Shown: piece by piece, positions 47,139 through 58,652 of the stretch
How positions within the stretch are numbered: position 1 is the first letter of the stretch
How the letters are laid out: every line of letters starts with the position of its first letter
Translations under genes and position numbers: made by a program
Notes under the pieces: generated by a model
The model's database searches: none
Told to the model about the DNA's origin: nothing
The model's input: the letters and a program-made list of their open reading frames with translations, nothing else
DNA from: Euphorbia lathyris
Taxonomy: Eukaryota; Streptophyta; Magnoliopsida; Malpighiales; Euphorbiaceae
Length of the DNA: 64,000 nt
Direction of reading: 5' to 3'
Assembly: GCF_963576675.1 (NCBI RefSeq)
Contig: NC_088913.1
Coordinates: 26,739,001 to 26,803,000 of the forward strand

Positions 47139-49201
47139 TTTAACGCTGGATGATTCCCTTTGACTATTTATTTTTTCCGCCTCTCTTTTTCTTAATTTTC
47201 TTTTCGCATTTTTTGAGAGAGGTCTTGGGAACTTCTTATGGTTGATTACCTGCCATTGGTCGATGGGTGATGTCTTTGGAGGCTTAACAAAACGTGGTCG
47301 TCGTTGTTGCGTATCCTTCTTCTTTGAGCCCTTCGAACTCTCCTTTGACTTAAATGTTGATGATATCGCCTTTGGTACCCAAACTCACCGAGTCCTTAGG
47401 TTGGAAAACTCTTTTCCCTTGCCCCCGACACTAGTGAGCTGGAATTGATCAAGTTGGCTACCGGGAATGGATCATCATCGATCAACATGCTTTCCTTCTT
47501 TTCCGGGACTTGGAGTATCCCGCGGTTTATCCTATCCTGCACGACATTTCTAAAACTAAAACAAGTTTGAGTATTATGGCTCCAGTTGTCGTGATACTTG
47601 CAATAGTCTCATCCGTGTATTTCCTCTTTAGATGGAACCACATGTCTAGGTGGTAGCGTGATGAACTTTTCCTTCAACAAATAATCGAAGATTTCTTCCG
47701 ACTTTGAGACGTCGAAAGTGTACTGAGTGGTTGGACTCCTTTTGACTACGTCTGGTGTCTTAGGGTTCTTTAACAAAATGGGGCACATCCGAGATCCGGT
47801 GCTTGCTAAATCGGCAATAGCTACCTCATGTGTTTGCATATTTCCTTGATAGCTCCCCATAGTGCTCCACTTTCGCCAATGATCCTCCTTCATCAACTCT
47901 TCGTACTTAGATACTTTGGCTACCAACTCATAATAATCATGGAAGTCGATTCCCTGAAATTTCTTTCGGTTTTCGAATTCTAGTCCACGTTGAGCAGTCT
48001 TTACGAATTTGACCTCGGGGATATTGATTCGACATCGATGTCGCATCTTTTTGAATCGGTTGATAAAATTTTCAACCGGTTCCCCATGTCGCTGCGTCAT
48101 TCAGGATAGCTCTACAACACAAACCTCAAGCTCCGTTCGATAGAATTGGTTATGGAAAAGCCTTTCCATTTGTTCCCATCCATGAATGGACCCTGCTGGC
48201 AAAGTGGTGTACCAAGCGTAAGCGCAACATGTCGAAGTTCATATCCATGCTCAAACCACTGCATGAAAAGGTGAAGCGTGCCACATGCTCTACAGTGGAT
48301 TGCCCTTCTTCTCTTGGAAACAAAGTGAAATCAGGGACTCTAAAATTATGAGGTAAAGGATATAGTTGATCATACTGCCGTGGATACGTTTTTGGAACTC
48401 GGGTCGGTACACCTCCCTCACGGCTGATCTATAAATTTCTTGGACGACGTTTTTTATGCGTTGGGCTTCTCCTAAGTTGTTGGTGGGCTCCACACGTGTG
48501 TGCATCGTCTGTTGTGGGTGAAAGCTGGTTCCTCTGCTATTGCCCCCCATATTACGAGTATAGCTTTCCTCATAATATTCAGCATGGTTACTAGGCCCGA
48601 TATGAGACCTAAAATGTTGTTGAGGTGGTGGGACTTGAACGGGTTCTGGGCTGATCCTATCGCCGCGCTCATTGAACATGAGATTCTCTTCTCGAGCTGG
48701 TGGCGACACATACCTTTCACCGGCACCTAAGATCGGTGTTCCCTTTCCATTGTCTGCCGATCCTTGGGATGTTGACTTTTATGAGAAAAGCTCGGCACAT
48801 TTTTCTGGGATTTTACCAATCTCTCCGGTTAAATCGACAATCCTCTCCTCAAGTGCTGGAGCTTTGATGGAATTGGCTACCGCCTCATTGTTAGCTTTAA
48901 GTATGGATTCGTTGCTAGCTTTGATCGAATTGCACATAGACTCATGACTATTCTTCATGGTTTGTAGGAACCCATTTAGGAATTGGTTCATCTGTTTCTC
49001 CTTGCTCGCAAGGATCGCGGTCATGTCGGGCAAGAGTGATGCTTGAGGTGATTGCTGGTTCGCATCTTTGAAATTGCTCACCGTCTCGGCTATGAAGCCT
49101 TCGGGTACTCCGAATTCATTGTTATGATCTCGGTTCTGATTTTGACTCTCTTCGGAGTCCGATGGAGTTGGATCTTTCCCGGTGTTCTTCCTAGGAGGCA
49201 T
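47139..49201 (-). pseudogene. Ty3/gypsy gag, interrupted by stops and frameshifts
   Basis: Starting at the ATG ending at 49201 the minus strand encodes MPPRKNTGKDPTPSDSEESQ, a hydrophilic N terminus with SIKASNE repeats. A later part (frame 48709-48290) is rich in Pro and Gln. The gag core follows: AGSIHGWEQMERLFHNQFYR near 48190-48130, a stop, then MTQRHGEPVENFINRFKKMR (48100-48041). After GMD-like and FDYLLKEK segments a stop at 47607-47609 is followed by DYCKYHDNWSHNTQTC, the zinc-binding-like motif, and VVQDRINRGIL. These motifs are typical of Ty3/gypsy gag. At least two stops and two frame changes make it inactive. Confidence 0.85.
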
Positions 49202-49372
49202 CCTCCGTGAGTATTAATCAGTGAAAATGATGAAACTAAGTTAGTAATCTAGTTTGAACAAGAAAAAACAAGAAAATAAATGAATACTTATTAATGGAAT
49301 AAAAAGCAAAGCATGAACAACAAGTTATTTAAAAACTGAGTGTGAAAAATTTGGATGTGTTAAAAAAAATAT

Positions 49373-49560
49373 TGAAATTTTTGGCAAAGCTTAAATAAAA
49401 GGTCCCACTGGGCGTGCCAAAAAATTGTTAGTGATAGCTAATAAATTTTGGTAAAGTGAAGTGGGGCGAAAAAAATGAGTCATGTTATAGGAAAAAGGGT
49501 ATTGAAATTTTTGGCAAAGCTTAAATAAAAGGTCCCACTGGACGTGCCAAAAATTGTTAG
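49373..49560. repeat. Tandem duplication at the 5' LTR / primer site junction
   Basis: TTTTTGGCAAAGCTTAAATA followed by AAAGGTCCCACTGG.CGTGCC and AAAATTGTTAG occurs at about 49378-49430 and 49508-49558. The roughly 130-bp unit therefore contains an extra copy of the LTR edge and primer region. On the minus strand the likely primer binding site is TGGCACGTCCAGTGGGACC (49531-49549), just after or overlapping the LTR end. Confidence 0.7.
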
Positions 49561-51325
49561 CGATATTTTCGAAATATGCTAATTTCAACCTTGTCACGTG
49601 TGGTTAGGGTGCAGGCGTGCCAGAGAAATTATTTCTCAATTATTGAAGACGGTTAAGTTTAAGAAATTATGCGTCGAAAACATGAATTCTAATCGAAGCG
49701 ATTGGCGAGGGACGCAAGGATTGAAAAAGTCCCTCTTGGGTCTCTAGCACCGTTATAAAAACCTTGCTAGATTAATTATTTTGATTAAGCTAAGCGTATA
49801 AATTGAAGACGGGTAAAATAAAGAAATTAAAAGTGCGAAATCGACACGGGATTTGGTGAAAAAATTGGTATTTTATTGATTTGATCAAGGTTTGAATACA
49901 TATGTTCAAAAAGCATGAAATTGAAAATGAATTATAATTGAAAATTTTCTATACTAAACATATAGACAATCAATTGAATTGGGAAAAAAAAATCAATACA
50001 AGGAATTGAAATGCAATTAAAATAAAATTGAAATTCAACGACAAACTCGGAGCCACAATAGCTATCTCGGCTGGACGTTGAACTTTGATGTTGGCTTGAA
50101 GTTCTCGGAGCACTGCGGTCGGCTGGGCCCGTATGGTATACGATCTTGGCAATGTCAAAACGTGTGGTAGGCAAATGGGGCAGATTTAACCTTTGACTTC
50201 GGTGGGCTTGATTGAGTGCTTAAGAATGCGGAATTGGACGAGTAAATAGGCTAAATTTAACTTCGGGAGGTCAGGAACAAACTTCTATAAGGAATCGAAG
50301 GCTAAAACGGACTCTAAATGGACGAAATTGAGTTTTGAAAACAACTGGACGAATCTGGAAAAATTCTGGGAACAGACTAGCTAAAAGAATTTGGGCTGTA
50401 AAGATTGGCTTGTAACTATAGTTTCTGAGCACGGAATTGGGAACATAAATATACTAGATTGAAATCAAGACGTCAGGAACAACTTTGTTGAAGGGATCGA
50501 AAGCAAAAAATTAATTTAAATGGACGAAATTGGGCTTTGAAAATACTTGGACGAATCTGGAAAATTAATTTGAAAACAGAATTCTAACTAAGAATTGAGC
50601 AAATTAAAGGCTTGAGAATGCTAAACTGAATTGAAAAAACTTGGAAAGAGACTATTGGAACTTGGATTAAAGCTAAAGGTAAGCTAAAAAGCTAGAAAAA
50701 GGAAATAAGAACTAAGAACTTGAAGAACAAAGAACAAAAAAACTAAGAATTAAGCATTGAAGTTTTGAGAGGGGGGTTTGTGTTGTGTTGAGTGTGATTT
50801 TTATGAGAGTGAGAGGGTCTATTTATAGTTTTTTAGAAGGGCAATTATTTTCATTTTTTCACCCCACTTCCCTTCTATTTCTCTCAGAATTTCATCACAA
50901 AATGACACCTCATCAACCAATTAAACTTCCATCAACCAATTCCTAACTTCCCTCAACCTCTTCCAACTTCCACCAACTAACATGCCACATCACTTAGCTA
51001 AATTAAGGTTAGGGAGAGATTTAAGGGTGGTCATAGGTGTGAGGAAGGTTAGGTTTTGTGGGTCAGCTTAGGTGCGGTTCGGTGCGTGTCAGAAAAATCG
51101 GATGAGACGACCGAAGCCCTGGAAATTAATTCCAGGGGTAGGTCTCACCGAGACCTACCAAACTTTATTTTTTTATGTGTGTTTTTATTATTTTTTTGTT
51201 TTCCTTTTATTTTCTTATATAATTTTATTTTAATAAACTTACATTAAAATTAACTATATACTCTATTTACATATTTTTACATATATATTTACATACATAA
51301 ATAAAATTTATTTATTGGGCCAACA
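49545..51325 (-). repeat. 5' LTR of the minus-strand element, 1781 bp
   Basis: It matches 40903-43528 apart from the MITE. A few substitutions are visible, for example in the LTR edge (TGCCAAAAATTG here, TGTTAAAAATTG in the 3' LTR). It ends TTGGGCCAACA before the GATAC duplication. Confidence 0.88.
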
Positions 51326-51577
51326 GATACGTATAAATGTCAAGTGTTAAACATTGTGTACTGCTGAAAATTTAATAAATTGGATAATTTTTCGTCTAAA
51401 TGGATCAAAAGTCACTCATGAAAATACCTAATGGGAAAAATGTTACCAAATGATACCACATGGATCAAATGAAAAAGTTTTAGATACCACATCAACTAAA
51501 TAGGGCTTTAATAAAAAAAATAACACTATCACATGACAATCCTAGAGAATCTATTGTGAGAGAAAGTACTATGACTC
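51326..51577. repeat. Right arm of the separated inverted repeat
   Basis: Reverse-complement match to 35500-35770 (for example ATGGATCAAAAGTCACTCAT and AATGATACCACATGGATCAA). The arm continues on the other side of the LTR element at 40862-40902. Confidence 0.65.
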
Positions 51578-51900
51578 ACTATGCCATTTTCCCTTTCACA
51601 TGACACAAGATACATGACAGACATTTGTTTTCGTGTCGTTTGAATATTTTTCGTGACAGTATTTTAATTGTATGTCATCTGAAAGCGAAATAAAAAATGC
51701 GCTCGATTCTCATATGACATTGCGATTACATAATCCTTTCATCCATAAAAAAACACACGTTTTCGTTAAATTTCACTTACTCAACAGATGACACTTCTAA
51801 TAAATGAATGTCATTGTTTGCCGAAAACAAAAAAACGGCAAATGAAATTTCACTTACACGGCCAATCCCCAAATTTTAGGCGCTCTTGTTTGACTGAAAT
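51577..51900 (+). mobile_element. CACTA-like end with ATGACA subterminal repeats
   Basis: CACTATGCCATTTTCC at 51577 is followed by repeated ATGACAC/ATGACAG/TGTCAT-type motifs and GTGTCGTTTG, in direct and inverted order, over about 300 bp. This is the layout of an En/Spm terminus. The other end was not found, so the call stays tentative. Confidence 0.5.
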
Positions 51901-51904
51901 TTCT

Positions 51905-52020
51905 GCTGATATATAAACCCTCTCTCTAATCCCAACCCCTAGTTTAGATTACGCAAGAGCTTCATCCCTCTCTATCTCCATGGCTGATTTGAACATGCAA
52001 TCACTGGGTGAGCTATAAAC
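51905..52020 (+). promoter_or_regulatory. Gene-like promoter, leader and first exon, possibly captured
   Basis: TATATAAA at 51910-51917 is followed by a pyrimidine-rich leader (CCCTCTCTCTAATCCCAACC) and, 63 bp beyond the TATA box, an ATG at 51980 reading MADLNMQSLG. GGTGAGC after it is a good splice donor; without splicing the frame stops after 12 codons. The arrangement is that of a normal plant gene start lying behind a CACTA-like end. I do not recognise the gene, and no matching downstream exon is evident. Confidence 0.35.
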
Positions 52021-52933
52021 ACGGTACTGTAAGTATCTATTAATTTTCATTGTTCCTTACTCTCTCTTTTCCTCATCCCATTTACTTTTGTGTATGTCGA
52101 TTTCAGCAGCTGGAATAAGGATCTATTGATTTTCAGAGCTATGATTTAAAGGGTTAGATCTCTCGCTTAGATACTGATTTTATTGTATTCATTGTTAGAT
52201 TCACCGCTGAAATTCTTGGGTCATTATTTTTTTAACCTAGGGCAATACAGTGCCGGTTGCTGAAGATGTTCTGATTTCTTTTTATTTGAACATAATATTT
52301 GCAGGGATAGTAAGAATGCTGCATGCGAAGGCTGACTGAAGAGATTGTCAATCAGTTCTTGCGTTTAGCATATGAGAAGATTTCTTTAACTTATTGAGTA
52401 TATATTGTTGTTATGTTGGTTTGAACTGATTGGTTGCATGTATGATGTTGTTGTGGGTGGTGCTACTGAGATAGGTTTGCAATATATCTTCCACTTGGAT
52501 TGTTATCTGAATGAGTATGAGCATGTGTATGTATATGAACATAGAACTCATTGATTTAGGAAACTAACCTAATTTTGAGTATACATATATATATTGTTAT
52601 GTGGGTTTGAACTGAACGATTACATATATGTATGATGTTGTGGGTGATGATGAAATGATTGGTATGAACTGATTGGTTAGATATAACTGTTTAGGAAGTT
52701 AGGACTCATGGAGTTTATGTATGAATGATCATTAAGCATTTGGCTGATTAGGCATGCTCTAAAGCTTTGAATGTTCACTGTGATTGACAATACTCTTACA
52801 CCTATGAGTTATACTGATAGAAGTGATTGAGTATGTGTATGTGTATGCAACATGTTTATGTTTGATGTTCTGTTGATGTTTATGTTTGAGGTTCTGTATG
52901 AGTATGTGTACGATTGTTCATTTGGGCATGTAG
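52021..52933. other. Non-coding sequence with degenerate internal repeats
   Basis: The sequence is rich in GTATGAACATAG-like and GATGTTGTGG-like words that recur in loose form here and again at 55195-56250, beyond the solo LTR. It is probably one repetitive non-coding block, and no gene is supported. Confidence 0.45.
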
Positions 52934-55194
52934 TGTAACGTCCGTAAAAAAAAAAAAAAATAATAATTAATAATTACATATATGGTTTAAGTAGGTTCAT
53001 GCATCATAATTTAATATCTTTTGATATTATTATTATTCCCTTATTTAAATAGATATAAAAAAAAGGAAAAAAAAAGAAAAGAAAAGAAAAGAAAAGGAAA
53101 AGAAAAAGGTGGAAGTTACAATTTTGGGGTTAAAGGAAATAAAAAGGGTTTTGGTTAATCTCTATGTTCTGGGTGGCGCCGCAAAAGAAAAAAAAAGGGA
53201 GAAGACAAAATCAAAGAAGAACACAGGGGAATTTAGATTTTACTTTCTATTCTCACAAAGGTATGATGTCTTGGTTATAAATTGGGTTTTTGCTATTGCT
53301 GTTCTTTTTGTCTTAATCCTGGAGACTTATTTTGTCAATTTGGTTATTTGGGAATTTGAAGAAATTAACTATTCAGGGTTCAGATTTGTTCTTTAAATGT
53401 TCAATGTTTAATTACTATTATCAACATGTTTTATTTACCTTTTGCAAACAAAATATTTATTTATTTGCAGCATGATACTTAGTATTCCAACCTTCGGCCA
53501 TAGCAGTACCGTATACCCAATTCTATTATTGTCCTCCTTTATTGAACTAAGGCCTTTAAAAAAATAAAAAAAAAGTTTTAATCCAGAGAACAAATAAAGG
53601 TTGAACTTAGGCTTAGATTATTATTTTGAATTATATTATCTTCTTTTCCCTTTCTTCACTTGAATTATACACATTAAGTAGTTTTGTTGGATTTTATCAA
53701 TTCAACTCTACTGTACCTGTGTTAATGGTTTTGTTTTAAATTTTAATGGGTTACGTAATAAAAATTATTTTAGGACGTGGCGATCAAGTAGAAAACACGC
53801 CGGAAGATATTGCTTAGTTAGAACCTCATCGGTGATAGAGGTAAGTGATTAATTAAATATGTGGTATGCGGTTACACGTTTTATTGTTAATTTTGACTTG
53901 ATATTGTTATTCGATTTATTGGTTTGATTTATATGTTTGACATGAGTACGTGATACTTGGATGTTGAAAATGACGATATAGAATTAAGAAGTATACGTTA
54001 TATATATGAGAGTTGAACAATATGAAAGGTTAGAAAATGTGAGTCAAAAAGCTTATCTAAGATAGTATACTCAATGGTTGCAAAAAGAAAATGTGAAAGT
54101 TGATCATTCTGATCACGTGACTTATAGACACCGGGTATTTATTACGATAGGGTGTCAAGGTACCGGGTATTTGTTACGATCGGGTATCTGAAAATAAAGT
54201 GGGGTACCGGGTATTTGTTACGACAGGGTACACCCGAAAAAAAAATTATATGAATTATGGTCATTCAACCATTGGGTATTACTAGATTAGGACAAGCAGG
54301 GCCCTTGGATAAATTAGTTAACAATTAAAAGTGTCGACCGTTTTGTTTGATAACTTATTTATAGTAGATGCATGAATAAATTGGTGTATGTGTATATGAG
54401 TGTGCTATGTTTTTAATTAATCATCTTATTGAGTTGGCAGCTCACCCCTTGCCATTACCACCTTACAGGAGTAAGATTTTAGAGACGCTCGTTTGGATCG
54501 GCCAGTACGTGAAATCGTTGATATATTGATTTGTTCCTTTTTTTTATATTCAACTAGCTTATTTAAGAAATAGACGTTTAAAACATGAGTGGCAGTTATT
54601 TGACATTTCGTTGGATTAAACCAATTTTATAGGACAGTATCAAAAAATTTGGTGATATTTGCGTGATGGTACATTGAGTTTTATACCAATTTGTTTATGA
54701 AGCGGAACCTGGAGCTATTTAAGTATTTTAGCTGCCATACACTTACTAATATTACTCTTAGTTTGGGTTATATAAGGTGAGGTAGTAGCATTTTGTTGGT
54801 TTTAATTATTATAATCTAGTGATAGATGATTGATGGAGCATTTTATTTTATTTTATTTTTGGGGTTTGTGATGGACATGATAAAAGTGGGAAGGGTATCT
54901 TTTTCTCTAATAAAAAAAACAAATTTAGTATATATAATATATATGAAAATGGGTTATACAAGTTCATTGCTTGAATATATAATATATATATATATACATG
55001 GAAGTAGAATATATATATACGTTTTCATTTAAATCCTAATGTTGGTTATATCATAACTAACATGAATGTTAATTAGTCTTGTTTAATAACTTTAGGATAT
55101 CATATTTGGCGATTCTATTCGTCGATAATATATTGAATGAAATTCATTATTGTACTATATAATCAAGATTCATGAAAAAGGAGGTTACATGTAG
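52929..55194 (+). mobile_element. Solo LTR, 2256 bp, TSD TGTAG
   Basis: The segment 52934-55189 begins TGTAACGTCCGT and ends GGAGGTTACA. It is flanked by TGTAG at 52929-52933 and 55190-55194. The start resembles the plus-oriented TGTCACGTCCG of the 19473 solo LTR, hence the strand. It contains a purine microsatellite (AAAAG)n at about 53072-53105 and three copies of TACCGGGTATTTGTTACGA-like sequence at 54130-54235. An open frame of 95 codons at 53109 has no recognisable relatives. Confidence 0.8.
54128..54240. repeat. Short tandem repeat in the solo LTR
   Basis: CCGGGTATTTATTACGATAG and two close variants recur about 37 and 56 bp apart. It is probably a minisatellite within the LTR. Confidence 0.7.
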
Positions 55195-56255
55195 CTTATT
55201 AATCATGCATCAAGTATTAGAGGAACATTGTAAAAGGGTCAATGAGCATGTATGAAGCATGTATTAAAGGGTAAATTTAGGCTAATTGCATGTACTGATA
55301 TGGCTTGTAAATGATAAGATATCACCATTCTCTTTTTTTATTTGAACATGACATATGATGATAAGTAAGGAATAAGTTGTATACTTGTTATAGCATGTTC
55401 ACTTGAATATACATGTCTGCTTGAATAAGTTTTCTATTTGTTATAGCATGTTAGGCATACTCCTAAATCTCCATTACTATTTATCATGTCACTTGGCTTG
55501 TTATGCTTATGGAAAAGTGTTTAACATGGTGATGAAGTTGTATGATTCTAACAACACAAGTTTATGACTAAGCTTGTGGTGACAGTATCATACACTTCAT
55601 CACCATGCTAATTTCATCATGAACTGTACAATCCAAGTGGCATGTACATAGTGGTGGCTTTATGATGCTATGAGAACAAGTTTTAGACATGCACGAATAA
55701 GTTGTCTATTTGTTATAACATGTTAGGCATACTCTTAAAGCTGAAAATGTTATGAAACCATTCAGGATGGTGATGAGATAAGTTTACAGTATATTTTCCA
55801 CTTAGCTTGTTATCTGATTGAAACCATTCAGGATGTTGATGGGTTTTCGATGCTATCAGCATAAGTTATGAACTTGATATTATGTTTAGGAAGGTAGCTG
55901 ATCATGCATACTCTTAAAGCTGAAAATGATGAACTTGCCTGATTCTTTTCTATTTTAACATGAGTTATGCTGATGAGACATATGTTTCATGTCAATTTAG
56001 CATGTTATGTGTTGTGTGTCTATGTATGAAGCATGTTGGCTTGTTTCATGTTCTGTTTATGAAGTAACTGATTCAGGAATAGACATATGTTTCATATCAA
56101 TTTAGCATGTTATGTGTTAGGAAGTAGAACTGATTCAATTTAATAGACATAAACGAATAAGTTGACTACTTTGTTATAGCATGTTATGATCCACTTGAAT
56201 ATACAATAATATGTCTACTTGAATAAGTTGTCTACTTTGTATTGCCTATCAAAAA
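55195..56255. other. Non-coding repeat-rich block
   Basis: Phrases such as GTTAGGCATACTC.TAAA, CATACTCTTAAAGCTGAAAA, AAACCATTCAGGATG.TGATG and GAATAAGTTGTCTACTTTGT appear two or more times. The block continues the sequence before the solo LTR. There is no coding evidence. Confidence 0.5.
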
Positions 56256-56830
56256 AGGATAGCGTGCAAGGGGGGCATTATGATGTGACGTGCGAGTAGC
56301 GTAGAAGGGGGGCGTGATGCGCGAATAGAAAGGAGATTTTGATGCTAAAGAAACACTGGAGCTGGATGGATGGACTGGAGTACTAGAGGGGCATGGAGCC
56401 AACATTGAAGATCAGATTGATTACCAAGTACATTTGTAATAAGTAATCATTCTGTTCTTCAAGAATGGCTCTATGCCCATCCAGTAGTCCACACCATCCA
56501 GCTTAGTGTTTCTTTGGCATCCAAATCTCCTTTCTTCAAGAATGTGCAGATGGTAAACAAGGATATCGGGATGATGGGGAATCATTAGAGTTAAATGGCG
56601 TCGAATACTGGAGGGGCATGGAACCAACATTGAAGATCAGATTGATTACCAAGTACATTTGTAATCAGTAATCATTCTGTTCTTCAAGATTGGCTCTATG
56701 CCCATCCAGTAGTCCACACCATCTAACTCAATGGTTGCCCAGCATCCAAATTTCCTTGCTATTTGCACATCACGCCCCCCTTGTACGCTATTCGCACGTC
56801 ACATCATAATTCCCCCCTTGATTGCTATTT
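56256..56830. repeat. Nested fold-back structure (two hairpins within an inverted repeat)
   Basis: The outer arms (56256-56340 and about 56750-56830) pair through CAAGGGGGG.ATTATGATGTG and GCGTGATG.GC.AATAG. Between them lie two direct copies of a second palindrome, about 56345-56525 and 56590-56750. In each, GGGGCATGGA.CCAACATTGA followed by AGATCAGATTGATTAC pairs with GTAATCATTCTGTTCTTCAAGA and TGGCTCTATGCCCATCCAGT. The sequence is GC-richer than its flanks. It could be a fold-back transposon, the terminal part of a larger element, or a source of long hairpin RNA. No target duplication was settled. Confidence 0.8.
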
Positions 56831-57016
56831 GCACATCATATATCCATTGCATGCTCTTCAGTCCATCTCCTAGCAGTTGCTACATAACCTGCCCTATTGC
56901 TGATGTATCATTCAGCAATTCGCTCTCGGCCAGGAAATGGCCCCTCAATGAAGGGCTTTACCAGCAGTCCATAAATATTCCACAGCAGCTATAAAATGCA
57001 TAGATAAATTAAATTA
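56831..57016. other. Short spacer
   Basis: The spacer contains GCACATCATATATCC-type sequence similar to the fold-back arms, then nothing recognised before the solo LTR. Confidence 0.4.
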
Positions 57017-58652
57017 GACCCTGATAGGGGTCAAAAACCCCTATCTTTTTAGTACGGTTTTAGGGACTTTTGTATCTTTTATTTTCTTTTTATTTACTTT
57101 AATAGCAATTTATTGTTGTTTTGTCAATTTTAGGGTTTTAAATTACTTTTTAGCTTTTTATTAAATATTTCTAATTTTTGTCAAGTATTTTGTCACTTTT
57201 AATAAATTAATCTCTATGTGTTATTTTGAGCTTTATCTGTACCCAAAATTAAGGAATTAACCTACTAAAAATAAATCAAATTTGACTGGGTAATTAAAAA
57301 GGATTTTTGGTAGGATAATTAATTAATTTTGGGTGAATTATCTAAATAATATTTTATGAGATTATGTGCAGATTTTTAGAAATAAATGTGGAGATTTTTA
57401 AGGATCAGAATCAGAGACCCACTCGGTGCATCAAAATCAAATAAAAGTCATGCAGAATATTTTGGCAAATTTTTAGTGATTATCTTTGGGCTTTTTGTAT
57501 TTAAATAATTATATTTTATCCCCAAAGATAAATTAGTTTTTATTAGATAATAATTGGAGAGTTATTTTTCCATTAGAATAGCTTTTTATTAATTAGTCTT
57601 TCATTAGGAAAGCTTTTTATTAATTAGTCTTTTATTAGGAATATGTTTTATTAATTAGTTTTCCATTAGGAATAGGTTTTAGTTTTTCATTATAAATAGT
57701 TCCATTTGTTAGGAATTATTTTCATCTTTCATTATTGTAAATTACCTTAGCCTTCACCCTTGAAGAATCCTCTCCACCTCCTCCATCTCCTTCAACCTCC
57801 ATTGAAGCACCTTCGAAGGTCCATTCACCGAGGATTATTCAAGATCCGTCCTTAAGTCCTAGGAAGCCGGCTGCAGGGTAGACAGGTTCCCTGAAAGGGA
57901 TTTTCTTATCTCCTTTCATCTAATTATGTTTTTATCCCTTGATACAGTCTATGAATCCTAGGCTAATTGTATCCCGTGACAATGTTCTTCATCTTTAATA
58001 ATATTTTAGCTCTTGTTTTGTTCAATGATTTATTTATTTAATCTTTGCCTTACGCTTTATTCAATTGGTTTAACTCATTCAAAAGCCCCAAAATCTAGTT
58101 GGCACATATTGTGAGCTGAATCTGACCTAGTCAGAGCCTAGGAGATTGACGACCTCTTAGTTGATTAAGCCCAAATTGATGAGCCTTAGACCTAGTTTCG
58201 GCCTTCCAAGGGAATCATGCACTAGGGACTTCAGGAGGGTAAGTAGGGTTAATCGCCTTGAATACAAATGACTTAGATTAGGTTTTTAATCAATTGACCT
58301 AATAATCTATCTTCATTATTATCGGTCATACCATGTTCCTTCGGGTAACTGCATTAGTGAAAGATCACCTAGGAGTAGTTTAACTTAATTAGGAGTAGAA
58401 TAACTTAATTAGGATTAGAATAACTTAGCTAGGAGTAGAGTAATTCAACTAGGAGTAGATTAACTTAATCAAAACAACTCAAAACCCACACAGCCTAAAT
58501 AACACATGAGACCAAGTAGCTTGATACTTGCAGGAATAAATCATGTGGATTTGATACCAGGACTTTCTAGATTTTATTACTTGATAATGACGGGGTACAC
58601 TTATCCCTTAGTGAGCCTTGCGGTACCGAACGCCGTGAGGCGCATCAGACCC
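57017..58652 (+). mobile_element. Solo LTR, 1626 bp, TSD GACCC
   Basis: The segment 57022-58647 begins TGATAGGGGTCAAAAACCCC (itself a small hairpin) and ends GTGAGGCGCATCA, flanked by GACCC at 57017-57021 and 58648-58652. A TATA box (TTATAAATAG, about 57690) sets the plus orientation. A tandem repeat of a roughly 20-bp unit (AGGAGTAGATTAACTTAATT and variants, five copies) lies at about 58368-58470. It is not related to the other solo LTRs. Confidence 0.88.

Larger units (their letters stand above)
40898..51330 (-). mobile_element. Non-autonomous Ty3/gypsy LTR retrotransposon with gag and protease only
   Basis: LTRs at 40903-43528 (3' LTR) and 49545-51325 (5' LTR) face the minus strand. The 5-bp duplication GATAC flanks the whole (40898-40902 and 51326-51330). 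Read on the minus strand it has a candidate primer site, gag, an aspartic protease domain and a polypurine tract, but no reverse transcriptase or integrase. Later insertions are a MITE in the 3' LTR and a solo LTR between gag and protease; without them the element is about 7.05 kb. Stops and frameshifts break gag. Like the element at 8.1-22.6 kb it would have depended on a helper, but its LTRs and gag are unrelated in sequence. Confidence 0.9.

Noticed and set aside
53109..53396. 95-codon open frame in a solo LTR
   Set aside because: It begins in a purine microsatellite, resembles nothing known, and lies within an element bounded by target duplications.
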